Shown here one piece after another: positions 22,839 through 33,547 of a stretch of 64,000 bases of DNA. This DNA is from Diaporthe sp. PMI_573. Its lineage: Eukaryota; Ascomycota; Sordariomycetes; Diaporthales; Diaporthaceae. Every line of letters begins with the position of its first letter. The stretch's first letter is position 1. The stretch covers positions 310,001 through 374,000 of the forward strand of contig JAJTUP010000046.1 in NCBI GenBank assembly GCA_021399435.1, read 5' to 3'. Both the position numbers and the translations under genes were made by a program. Below the pieces are notes generated by a model. The model had not been told where the DNA came from and did no database searches. It saw nothing but the letters and a program-made list of their open reading frames with translations.

Positions 22839-24769
22839 TACACACAAAATATGAGTACCCTGGATGTCTGCATTGCTGGGTTGATAGGTTTCGGACGAAA
22901 AGTTGCAGGAGGGCGGCCGTGACAGAACTGGTATCTAGACACCAACAGATCAATAGCAACATGAGCTTGACATCAGATAGGTATCGATACTCTTCAGGAA
23001 CCCCACCACCCCATGCTCTTCTCCGCGCATTTTAAGGAGTGCCGCGTAGTCGCCTCACTACTTCCTGAAATGCGGCGTCTGTAATCAAACATATTATGAC
23101 CTCCCAAGAGCTTGGATCAACTGCCTAGCACTGCGAGTAGGTGCTGGTTAGAGGCAACCAATGTGTACTATATTAGCGAATGACAGCTCGGGCTACTTCC
23201 GAATTTGAGTATAGAATGCCGGGAAATGAACAGCGAGAGTCTTGACAGGCTAGTTCGGTACAACAACCCAAGTGAGTTATGCACACTACACAAATGAACG
23301 CTGTAGGTGGCTTTGTATCTGGGCTGCACGTCCGATGCTTCTGTCTCATGCCGTGAGCAACCGCTCTAAGTTCTATAAAGTCTATAATAAATCATGTTTC
23401 ATCATTATATTAGATCCTCCGCACTACTTTTTCATTCGGGTCTCTGTAAGCCCCAGGTCCGTTTTCATAACCCTCATGAGCTCAACAAACGAGGATCAAC
23501 TAGAGGTCCACCCCGCTTTGGGCAAGCGGGTAGCTACTCGGCCATCACCGTATTGTGACTTTCATGTGGTGTCAGAATGCGGGTACCTAAAAAGAAAAAA
23601 AGACAGGAAACGCCAACAAGATCTCTCATGTCCGATGTCCATAGGCTAATACTGCTGACTGGGTCAAGCCCTTGCACAAGCCTCGGCCAAGGGGTAAGCG
23701 TTCCCCCATTGCAGCGCAAGACATTTGCTCCAGAGTCTGAGACTTCTGTGTATGCGTGAATAGGTGCTTCTGTGCCCATTCTGAGCACACTTGATTCCAT
23801 CTTCATGGTGGCGTTGGTGGTCTCGGGTTTGGGTGCTTGAAAGAGCTGAAATTGATGATACATTCAGAAGGGCTGGGCGGAGCAGAATGCAAAGAGCCTT
23901 GTTGCTGCAGTAATTTCGGTTCAAACGGTACAGGTTAGTCATCGTGCCCATGGTCTGCAGGGGCTGTAGTAGTTCGTGGACTGCATCGACTTCGTTGTCG
24001 CTCTCAAGAGCGAATGAGCAAAACAGGCGCCGAGCTTTCTGGAATCGTAACCGAGGCCCTAGAAGTTGGTAGAGAAAGTACGATCTCGGGAAATGATTGA
24101 TCTGATTAATTGCGAAACTTGGTAGGTTCTAAGAGCAGAAAAACAAAACAGCAGGTCTTTGGTAAGAGCTCCGTCTCAGAGCGTCTCGTTGCACGCAGTC
24201 CCATGATATCTCGGACTTATTTGAAAATACCACGTATCGGCACTTCACTCTAGTGACAAATAGCCATCGAGATCACTCTGAGTCCAGAACATGTGAGATC
24301 AAAGCTTCTCGAAACGTTATCATCCGAGATTGGTGCTGCCGTTGTACCTTGAACTTTTTCACTTTCTACAGAATTCATCTGATATTTGCAATAGATTACT
24401 CCGACCCCCGCCTGTCCGGTTTGGGGACACTGGTGATCTCGGAGGATGTTAAGGTCTCTCGAAATGGTTCCGGTGGGCCCACATGCTTTTGGGTGTCTGA
24501 AATATATTCTTCAATGTGGTGTACCTGATCCGTATCTATTGGTAATGGTAAATCGCGCTGTATATTCTTATGTTGAGTAATGCTGGCAACTACAGAAAGT
24601 GGGAGATGCTGAATCTATATTTTCCCCACAAAGATCATCTGATCACCCAATTTTGAGGACGAAGATTTTGAGGGGACCACTTTTGGTTCATTATATATTG
24701 TGTGGATAGCTTCTTCGAAGCTCACAAGGGCCATTCTTTTAGTGTATTAGTTAGCAAATTCTATATTTA
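22839..24769. other. Intergenic region downstream of the ligase gene, with possible gene debris
   Basis: No intact gene. On the minus strand, about 24,120-23,900, a protein-like stretch (FPRSYFLYQLLGPRLRFQKA then RRLFCSFALESDNEVDAVHE) runs open for roughly 70 codons and then loses coherence; I do not recognise the family. A candidate regulator site, CGGAGTAAT, lies at 24395 on the minus strand. Confidence 0.35.
24395..24403 (-). promoter_or_regulatory. Candidate Zn2Cys6 site CGGAGTAAT
   Basis: Minus-strand match (ATTACTCCG on plus), about 1.1 kb upstream of the cupin gene. Farther from a start codon than the other copies. Confidence 0.3.
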
Positions 24770-24886
24770 AACGGCGGAGGCACTTCGGGCCGCAGGGGGG
24801 TCTGCTTAGTCAGCCTGATGCCGCAAGAGGGCAAAGTGCTTCCGCCGTGGATAGCCGCAGGGGGGTCTGTTTAGTCAGCCTGGTGC
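24770..24886. repeat. Short hairpin plus direct repeat block
   Basis: ACGGCGGAGGCACTT near 24770 pairs with AAGTGCTTCCGCCGT near 24833 (one mismatch), forming a roughly 80-bp hairpin. The internal unit GCCGCAGGGGGGTCTGCTTA (about 24791) recurs just outside as GCCGCAGGGGGGTCTGTTTA (about 24854), followed in both by GTCAGCCTG. It is GC-rich in an AT-richer surrounding, possibly a remnant of a small transposon. Confidence 0.65.
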
Positions 24887-25140
24887 AGGGATTTAGAGAA
24901 GAAGATCCAGACCAATAAAAATAACGTATACACAAAGATCTGAGTTGCAAACAAAATGCCGGGATTTTGGGGTTCCACAGAGGCAAAGCAACTATTAATC
25001 GAAAGTAACTTGTTTATTTCCTCACGATTAAGGAGTCGTGACGCTGAGTAACCATGTTCATTAAATGTGGAAAAATCCAAGGATCATTTTTATATACGCA
25101 GCATGGCGAGACAGAGAATTAATATTTTTTGGCGGGGGAT

Positions 25141-25245
25141 GCATACTGAGGGATTTGACATCGTACGGGATGAAGACCATTCTAAAAGAATGGCATACTG
25201 AGGGATTTGACATCGTATGGGATGAAAGACCATTCTAAAAGAATG
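25141..25245 (+). repeat. 52/53-bp tandem duplication upstream of the cupin gene
   Basis: 25141-25192 (starting GCATACTGAGGGATTTGACA) is repeated at 25193-25245 with one substitution and one inserted A. It ends about 240 bp upstream of the cupin ATG, so it could affect that promoter. Confidence 0.92.
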
Positions 25246-25484
25246 GCATAGAGTTAAAGAGTGATTTTGTGTGTGAAGTGAATGAGAGGTACCATGCAAA
25301 CTTGTAACCTTTTTTATTCCAGATATACTGCAAATAGTCCATTCTAACAAGAGGAAAAGGAAAGTTTGCCAATTCGTTCTCTCCTCGATTCGTTCGTTCG
25401 CCTCGTTGAGACCCAGCAAATCGATAGCGTCAAATCTTTACGCGACTGTCTCTCCCACAGCGCCAACATCAGAGCCCCAGAATC

Positions 25485-26548
25485 ATGGCTTCTGAGAACG
25501 AACACAGTCACCCCTTTTCCAAGCTGCTACCGAGTGAGACATCAATCGGGGGTCCACTAGTACTCTTCAGTGGCTCATGTATTATGGAATGCTTCAAGCC
25601 TGATCCAATGCGGAACGCTTCGTGAGTTAGATATAAAGCACATCCGAGAAACTCCTTTGAGATGCAACCAAATATACTCAGGGTAGTCGTCGACTGGTTT
25701 AACAGGAAAATAGATGTTTCATCAAGGTGACGTACAAGCACGATCACCCCCTATGCAAAGCAGGAAAAGCTTATCTTCAGGTAAGTCATTATCTCACTGC
25801 TAGCTCCACCCCTTGGGACGCCTGTGCAGACACAGCAGCTGATCAATCCATCCAGGCCCCCCCTCCACATGTGCACTTCTTGCAGACAGAATACTGGTCA
25901 GTCTTGTCGGGGAAGGTTGGGGTTTCCATCACCCCCCAAGCCGGTTCGATCGGGGCCTTGACAGACCACATCCTCACGCCTGCGTGCACGAGCGCACGCC
26001 CCTTTGTGATAAATACATGGACTCCACATACGATCTGGCCCGCTCCAGATGCCGGAGAAGATACCACTGGGCTTCTGTGGGCGTCGCCTGAAGGACCCTA
26101 TCCGCCGATGCTGGGCGCCGACATCTTCTTACCAATGATGCAGTTAATGAGCGACATTAGCGAGGGAAAGTACAAGCCGGACATGCTTCAGTTGATGCTT
26201 AATGGGTAATACAAAGCTTACTTGCATCCTTTTCGATTCTATCCCACTCGGCCTTTGGTTGAAAGACGTCGGTTATGGGCGGAACCACGGGTTCTAGAAC
26301 CTGACTTGTCCTTGTCGAAGGTTAACCTGTTCTATAGACACGAATCCGACTCATGCGCGGTATTCTTCCCGTCAGCTTGGTGGCTGGGCCCGCTACGCTG
26401 GTGGCTTCCGTACGGCTTCCAGGCTGGCCTTGCTACTATCGCCCGTTGGCAGGGAAAGACTGGCTTGGTAGAAAGTGTATCTCCAGGCAACGTTTTGAAA
26501 GACGAAACTAAGCCTAGTATAAAGGCTGAAAAGGAAATCAAGGAATGA
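25485..26548 (+). CDS. Cupin-domain protein with C-terminal hydrophobic segment
   Basis: Small cupin of unknown activity. Exons 25485-25621, 25714-25780, 25856-26205 and 26338-26548 give 254 residues. The cupin core is APPPHVHFLQTEYWSVLSGK, with metal-ligand candidates His73, His75 and Glu80 (the HxH...E pattern), and VINTWTPHTIWPAP gives a second-motif His. The C-terminal part, PSAWWLGPLRWWLPYGFQA, is strongly hydrophobic and probably membrane-associated, followed by a Lys/Glu-rich tail. The exon 2 acceptor is taken as AAAATAG at 25713, because the earlier CAG would cause a stop. Cupins near polyketide genes are often tailoring or cyclising proteins, but no reaction is assigned. It is in the same direction as the ligase. 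Confidence 0.82.
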
Positions 26549-26890
26549 GGAAACGTAGCTTTTATTGTCTTACAATGTCTTTAATTTAATTTATCTTCAT
26601 CGAGGGACACCAAAATACCACACACTCAATCTACACACTTTGCCGATACTGGTGTCTCCCAAGAACTTGCCCCAATGATGCACCTGGTACGATTGGGATG
26701 TAAACGCGCTCAGGCTTGGGGAGTATTGAGTCCTTCCCGCCGCCGACCTCCTCGAGAGGTAGCTCACAACCTGACACTTCCATAAACAAAAAATAAAAGA
26801 AGAACCTGGCCAGGCCCGTGAGCAAGGCCATTTGAGTTATATTAGCTTGGATTTGCACCTTGGCACACATTCTTCGTTTATGTGGGACTA

Positions 26891-26904
26891 CCCCCCCCCC
26901 CCCC
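26891..26904. repeat. C14 homopolymer tract, 3' of second MFS gene
   Basis: Fourteen consecutive C on the plus strand, 13 bp beyond the minus-strand gene's stop codon. Length is likely error-prone in assembly. Confidence 0.9.
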
Positions 26905-26916
26905 GCCGGAGCTCCC

Positions 26917-29089
26917 TCACCCGGTCCCTTTCGGCGTTTTCCTCATGTCCTTCCATCCTGATCCCCAGGCAACGACAAACGCTGCAACGGCTAGCCCGGC
27001 TGAGAAACACTGTGTGAGATCAATTGCCTTTGAATAGGATGGCAGAAGTCCGCTCAGCTCCGCGCTATCTGGTGGCAGAAGTCCACGGACGACACTTCCA
27101 ATTCCGCCCGCGGCGATGGCCACTTCAGGCGGGACGGATGGCGCATACATGGCAACGTTAGCTTTCAAGCTCCGATCAAAGATTGTTGTACTAACTACAG
27201 TCGCGATAGATCCGCCAAAGTTCTGTGCAAACATGACCATCGCCATTGCCTCTGGTACCTGCATGTCTTCGACAGAATTCTGCACGGCGACGATCGCCTA
27301 TTATACCATGCATTAGTCGTGGCGCTATGGACAGGATAACACTTGGTATTCCTCACCAACTGAAAGGAACAGCCACGGCCAGCGCCGGCGATGATCTGGT
27401 AGCCTATCCACTTTGCCGTAGCAGTGCTGGGCGAGAGCGTGGATGAAAGTCCAGTGCCTATCGAGTTCATGGCATTGCCTAAGACTGCTAAGGGCAAATA
27501 AAAGCCGACCCTCTTAACTATTGGGTCCAATCAAGGTCCAATCAATAAGTGGCCACAATTTTGATTCCATATAACAGACTCGAGCAGGTAGATACTCACT
27601 GTAGACCCCAGAAAGTATGGTGAAGATTAGCTGAGACAGAATGCTAGGCCACAAATCTACACCACTTGTGACAGGGCTTTTGTTCAAAACGGTCTGGAAA
27701 TAATATGGGAGGTAGAAAGTCGACAGTGTGATTGTGGAGGTGATGAATGCATGGTGCAGCATACTAACCACCACAACCCGCTGCCGGATAATCGGGGTCG
27801 GCATAAGCGCTCTGTCGCCACGCTGCCCCTCCCAAAGGCAGAAAAAGAAGGCCCCAAGAAACCCGCCATCAAATAGGCCCAAGATCGTCGCGCTACTCCA
27901 TGGGAAACGGTTCCCTCCCAGCTGAAGAGCCAAGAGAAACAATACGGCCGACGGGGCAAACAGACCAAAGCCGACGAGATCGAGTTTCTGGGCGAGTTGA
28001 CGAAGAGCAGCGACGGACATGGAAGGTTTCGCCGTGCTAATACTAGGGCTAATATCAGGGATCCTTGAAAATACTAAAATGACGGTACATGGACCATCGA
28101 TGCAGAGATTGATGTAGAAGCCTAGGTGGGATCTGTCAAAGATTCGATAAGTCAAGAACGTCGAATCTAAAGATAGAAATACACTTACACCATCGCCAGC
28201 TCATGTACTGCGTAAAATCACCACCGAGTAAAGGTCCCACAATAACTCCAAGTTCTGAAACTGTTTTTGTAAGTTAGGTCAGCAACGCCCAGATTTACCT
28301 TTATTTACTACGCAGGTACTCATGCGCACTTACATCCCATGACGACACCGATAAGGACTTGTACGAAGCTTGTTAGCTGCTTATACATCAGCATGTTTCT
28401 GGTGGGTAGGCTTACCTGGGCGGTTCTCTAGAGAAGCGGCTCCTGTGATGATGGTCAAGGCTCCGTTAAAAAGACCGGAGCCTCCTGCGCCCGCGATTAC
28501 TCTACCCCCAATGAGCACAGCGGACGAGCGGGCGATTGCGCATACGAGGGAGCCGATTTCGAGTAGGACCAAGAAAGCGATGAATGTCACCTAAGTCTGT
28601 TTGAGCACTAGTACGACTTTGCCTTTTTTTTCGTGTAGCAATCGAAAACGGGATATTGCACAAACCTTCGCACTGCGCTTGGCATAGATCTTTCCAGCAA
28701 GCGGCCCTAGAGCAGCGCTTTTCGATGTGATTAGTCCTATGACTTGGCCAAAATCACATCCGATAGGGAATCACTTACATTACGAACTGGTATGCACCAG
28801 CATACTATCCCGAATCTGGAAGAGAATGAAATTCGGTCGTGGTCCCCGGAATAGCCTAGCCAGAGAGTCGTCGCATGATTAATATTGCTGTACTATTTTC
28901 TCCCACTGCTTTCGGCCGTCGACTAATGATCGGCTCTGTGATACCAATCCGAAGATTCGCGGACGAGCACGGCAAACTCACGGAGCTCAGAATGGACACG
29001 TCCAGGAGTATCAAGAAGCCCACAAGCGCCATTACCAACGTAAGAGCAACGAGCCGGACTCCAGAGACATGCTCGGTTGTATCTCCCAT
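26917..29089 (-). pseudogene. Second MFS transporter (14-TM type) with one in-frame TAG
   Basis: Major facilitator exporter related to fungal HC-toxin/aflatoxin-type efflux pumps. Nine exons: 29089-28982, 28855-28779, 28717-28666, 28590-28416, 28357-28334, 28260-28189, 28121-27600, 27517-27357 and 27297-26917. All phases agree over a 523-codon frame. Typical features: LVALTLVMALVGFLILLDVS in TM1, [35 protein letters not shown] and QNFGGSIATVVS. A single defect breaks it: codon 53 is TAG (28807-28805), in a position where relatives have Trp (GWY in the GxYxxAYQ segment). TGG to TAG is a C:G to T:A change in a CpA context, the RIP type. The product would be truncated before TM2 unless the base is an error. 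The gene is flanked by C14 and C12 tracts. Confidence 0.85.
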
Positions 29090-30479
29090 TGTCCCCCCTT
29101 CGAGGTCCTGGGCATTCTCCCCCAATAAAGATGGCTGATGGCGTGGGACTTGGGGAAACTGGGCTAGTGATGCTCTGCGAATATCCTCTTCAAGCCAGCG
29201 TACCACTATCGATGTTCTTCGAGTGCTAAGATGCCCTGGTCCCCCCCCCCCCAATATGCCGGCGTCGGGCTTCGGATTTCGTGTCCGGGGAGCTCACGGA
29301 CCTGTGGATGGTCCTGATTGGGCCGTGAATTGGCTATGGCGCCCATGGCCATTAGAATCGCTGACTTCCCCTCCGAGCGCTATCTAGGCGTGAATGTGTT
29401 GATGATTTGGAGATGCAAAATGGCTTTAGCCATTCGAAAATGAAAGAAGTTGCTGGTAGAGTTGCAGTCTGGTCGGCAATCTCCCCTGCCATACGTGCCA
29501 GCGGCATGTGTACCTATCTGGTATTTGGGTAAAGTAGGGAGATCGAAGCTACCGTGTTTCTTGCTCAAGGCAAAAATTACGCTAGTACGCTGTCCCTGAG
29601 TATTTCCACCTGACAAATGCCATGTCTACAGAGTTCATTTGTTCGTTACGAGTAGTTCCGACTTTCCGGGAGGTGATACGCAATCAATTACCAGGCCCAG
29701 CTTAGACTTCGTGAAAAGTCATCTTTTTCTAGTTTCCCGGAATCGGAGTAACGTTAACGTCGTGTAATTCGGTCAAAGCATGTGAGACTTGCCTCTTTAC
29801 ACGTCGTTCCTCGATGTCTGCTGGCGAAGTTCCGCGCATCGGCGCTGGTCTATACTTAGGGAGGTGCAGGGTGCTCTTTCTAGATTAGAAGACACCTGCT
29901 ACTCTGGCCCAGAATGGCCTGATGGCCTGATTGATCACCAACGTCAGTGTGCCAGGAGGAAAGACCTTAAGGAAACCCAAACTCGTGGGAGATGATATTG
30001 CAGCTCAGTGTTCACGGTTTTCATACACAAGCGATCCTGCGTTGCGAGGTATATAGGTATATTCCCATGCGTAAGCCTGAGTGAAATACTGTCCAAGTCG
30101 AGCGTCAACCCCAGTACATCTCTCACAGCTAAGGCGCCCGATTCAGAAGCTAATGGGTCAACTAGCATTGCATGCTTGGAAACAAAGCTCAAGTTGTCTC
30201 TACCAAGACCATGAAAGGCATCCAATAGGGGCTGTCCATTCATTTTCTCTGCAAGACACTTCCAACTTCTCCCGACCTGACGCGCCAGAAAGAAAACAGA
30301 GAAAAGAAAAAAAGAAAAGTGCGTCTGCATATCCAGCCTATTCCTGACCAGTGTGAAGAGAGCCGATATGCATTCTCAAGTATTTCATTAAGTCCAGTAG
30401 AATTTAGGTAGCGTTGTCAAGTGAAGTGTGTCGAATAAAAGCAAAAAAGGATTCAGCACCCCGTACCCAAAATATTTCT
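29090..30479. other. Intergenic region between second MFS gene and NRPS-like gene
   Basis: About 1.4 kb. It contains a C12 tract at 29241-29252 and the last cluster-motif copy, CGGAGTAAC at 29744. ORFs of 70-130 codons on both strands (for example 30330-29944 minus) have no recognised similarity and are not called. Confidence 0.45.
29744..29752 (+). promoter_or_regulatory. Candidate Zn2Cys6 site CGGAGTAAC (second MFS promoter)
   Basis: About 655 bp upstream of the second MFS start (ATCGGAGTAACG). It is the rightmost copy I see, and no copy occurs upstream of the NRPS-like gene. Confidence 0.4.
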
Positions 30480-33400
30480 TCACAGACCTCGTTCGCTCAG
30501 CACGTTCCGTAACGTCTTAGCAAAGCTGGTAGCGTACTCGCTGTTCAGCATAGTGTAATGCTGTCCTTGGACATGGTGAAACCGCACGTCCTCTCTTACG
30601 TAGCTCTTCCAGGCCATCAGCTTATTTTCAACCCAATCCTGCCTGTCCCTGGCTACATGGCTTAGCGGGTCGGCCACAAAAATATCCATACATTTAACAT
30701 TGCCCGAGGGCTCGTAGTCGTTCGCCAGTGCCTATATCCTAGCCGCGAGATTAATCTACGATAGGTAATACTCCTCACTAAGGCCCAGTTCGTCCCAGCG
30801 AGCCTGGTTACTGTAGAGGCGCAGATGGCGGATGGTGTCTAGTTTGTGCCCTTTGCCCTCTAATTTAGTGATGATGTCCTTGTGCCGCCTGGCCTCATCT
30901 TCATCTATGAGTTTAACAAAGTAAAAGAGGTGGATGACGACCTCGGCCCAGATCAACTCGCGCATGCGCTCTTTGATGCGCGGCGGGAGGTTCCAGCTGC
31001 CGCAGTGCCGTACCTCGGAGCCTCCCGCCTCGAGCCGTTTGGCCGTTTCGAAGGCGATTATCCCACCGAACGAGTAACCCGCGAGGGCGTACGGCCCGCT
31101 CGGCTGACGCTTTTTGATGAAGCGTAGGTACGTGTCGAGTATTTCGTCGAGTGAGTCGAATGGCGTCTCGCCCCGGTCGGAGTTGAACCCCTTTGCGCGG
31201 AGGGCATAGATGGGTCGGTCCGTTACGTACCTGGCCAGAATGACGAAAGCGAGGACCTCGCCGACGCCGGGGTGGATCAGCCAGAGAGGTGGCTTGCTCT
31301 TGTGGGGCTGGATGACCACTACGGGATTATACTCGTGTCTTTCTTTCTCTGTTGGTGATGCATTTCCCAAAATGTTTGCGGCTAGAGCCTTTGTTGTAGG
31401 GTAGTTTAGCAAGTCGGTGAGGCTGACCGGCCTAGATAGCTGGAGCTTATTGTTGAGGCGGTGCATGATGGCTACGAGAGCCATGGATGTTGCTCCGGCC
31501 GAGAGGATGGAGTTGTTGACGGCGAAGTTGTTTTTCTCGGCAGACAAGTCGAGCTGCTCCCGGATGATATCCAGGATTGCAGCCTCTTCTGGCGTCTTTG
31601 GCTGCTGGCGGGTCTTTTCCCTGTATTGCTTTATGGCCGTGTTGTTTGCCTGGCTCTGGCTGTTAAAGTCGCCGGCTTCCAGGGCTGCCTGGAGCTTTCT
31701 ACGGGAAAGCTTGCCTAGCGTGGACTTGGGCATATCCCGGATGGAAAGTGGCAGTACCCGAGGGCGGGAGCGGGTGTGCATGCCTGTTACGCGGACAATA
31801 CTGCTCTGAAATAGTTTGATTACCAATCAGCAAGATTTACTCAATTGCGATTATAGAATGAAGAAAATATTGTTGAAAATAAACTGACCTGCGTGTTGAA
31901 TCGAGCCTCATCATTGTCTTGATCATACGATGGGACAAAGAGCACAGTAACGACCTTGGTGTCCATAGAGGTATCGCGTATGCTAAAGCAGCAGAAGTAG
32001 GTTGGCATAGCGCCGCCAATCTCAGCCCGCTCAAGAAGCAACTCGAGTTCGTTCGGTAGGTACTTAACCGCATTAATGTTCATCACCTCCTTAGTCCTGC
32101 CGTCCAGGTACAGGCAGCCGCGCTGATCTAGCCAGGCCAGGTTACCTGTATGGAACCAGCCGTCTTTGGTGAAGGCCTCTGACGTGGCGGCGTCGTTGCT
32201 GTAGTAACTATTAAATACGATGGGGCCTGAAATCTCCAGGCTGCCTCGCTCCCCGGACTCGTATAGCTTGCCTCTCTCGGTGCCTGAGCCTAGGTTGTTG
32301 TTCCGAGATATGTGCATGCGCGCACCGGGCATACATCTTCCTAGGGAGACAAAGTCTAAGCCCTGCTGCTGGTTATACTCGGGGCACTCAAGGTTGTTTG
32401 TAACGCCTGCACATGTCTCCGTTATGCCAAACCCAGGCTTTATGATGTAGTCGGGAGCACCATACTTGCTGAGCTATGACTGCAGCCTGATACATATATT
32501 TGTGACGTTTGACTTGCCTCTAGAGTCAATAAGAAGAAGTCCTGACAGATCAAGATCCGCATCCAAGATGGCAAGCTTGCCCGAGTCAAGCTGCCTCAAT
32601 AGCTTGACTAACAAGAAATTCGGTGCAAAGGTGCGCGACATACCGTGGCGGCTCACGAGATTGAGGAGCTTCAATGGGTCTGCCATAATATTGGCCGCCG
32701 GGACCTGGATTTGGGAAAGGCACGACATAATGGCGTACAAGTGGCATTGGACCAGGTTGGCGACGTGGTCTATGCCAACCCAGGAGAGGAACGGGCGGCC
32801 CCCATATTGCAGGTTCGCGATCCGTGTCTTGCCATTAAAAGCAGCCAGAAGCTGCCCGTATGTGAGTGGCACGATCTTGGCGGTATTACTGCTTCCAGAC
32901 GTGAGTATGAGTACTGCCAGATTAGAGGCCAAGGGCTGAAACGCAGGGGTCTTTGAGTCCGTGGTTACTGGGACGACCGCCTTGGTGATGTCTTTGATAA
33001 GACACGTATCAATGCGATTCTCTCCCGTCTGTACGTCGAAAGGCGCGCGTAGGCAGTGTCGGGTTAGGCAAAGTGGACCGTCGAGTGTGGTGCAGAGGTG
33101 TTCTAGGTACAGCTTCTGGTCCTCTATGTTCTGATTAAACATGTTAGGCCCTGTAAGGACTGGAACGGCTCTAGTCAGCAAGACGGTCCAGTACCATACT
33201 ATGCTATCCGCTGCTGCATCGAAGTGAATAACCATAGGAGACCCCGGACGGATCCTATCTAGAACATGATGACGAAGCAGGCCAGTATTTGTTTCTACCA
33301 GAGATAATAGCTCCTTATATAAGAGCTGCTAGGCTGAAGTTAGGTCATTGCTCTTGTTTGGCTTATAGGTAATGATGCCCTCTGTCGTGTAAGCGGCCGT

Positions 33401-33547
33401 GTATCTTAAGGCGGCAACAAGATTGGTATAGGGATATTTCTGCGGTAGGGCTATCGGGATTGAAGATTTATGAATGCCTGGTCTTAACTTATAGTCCGCT
33501 ACTCTAGAACCCAAGACGTTCTATGCTGGAACGACCGTAATTACCAT
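30480..33547 (-). pseudogene. NRPS-like A-T-TE synthetase with five in-frame TAG codons
   Basis: Three-domain enzyme of the quinone/furanone-synthetase type (TdiA, AtqA, MicA, ApvA family), which adenylates, tethers and condenses an alpha-keto acid. Two exons, 33547-31889 and 31805-30480, with an 83-nt intron, form one 995-codon frame without frameshifts. Adenylation motifs: LILTSGSSNTAKIVPL, LSWVGIDHVANLVQ, GFGITETCAG and TGNLAWLD. The carrier domain has SAGATSMAL with the phosphopantetheine Ser near 31486. The thioesterase has GYSFGG with its Ser near 31072. Stops are TAG at 33523-33521, 33331-33329, 32476-32474, 30758-30756 and 30734-30732. All can come from CAG or TGG by single RIP-type transitions. 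The gene borders the AT-rich tract and lacks the cluster motif, so it is probably not part of the same regulon. Confidence 0.88.

Noticed and set aside
29944..30330. 128-codon minus-strand ORF upstream of the second MFS gene
   Set aside because: No recognisable domain, low-complexity start, and no supporting neighbours or splice structure.
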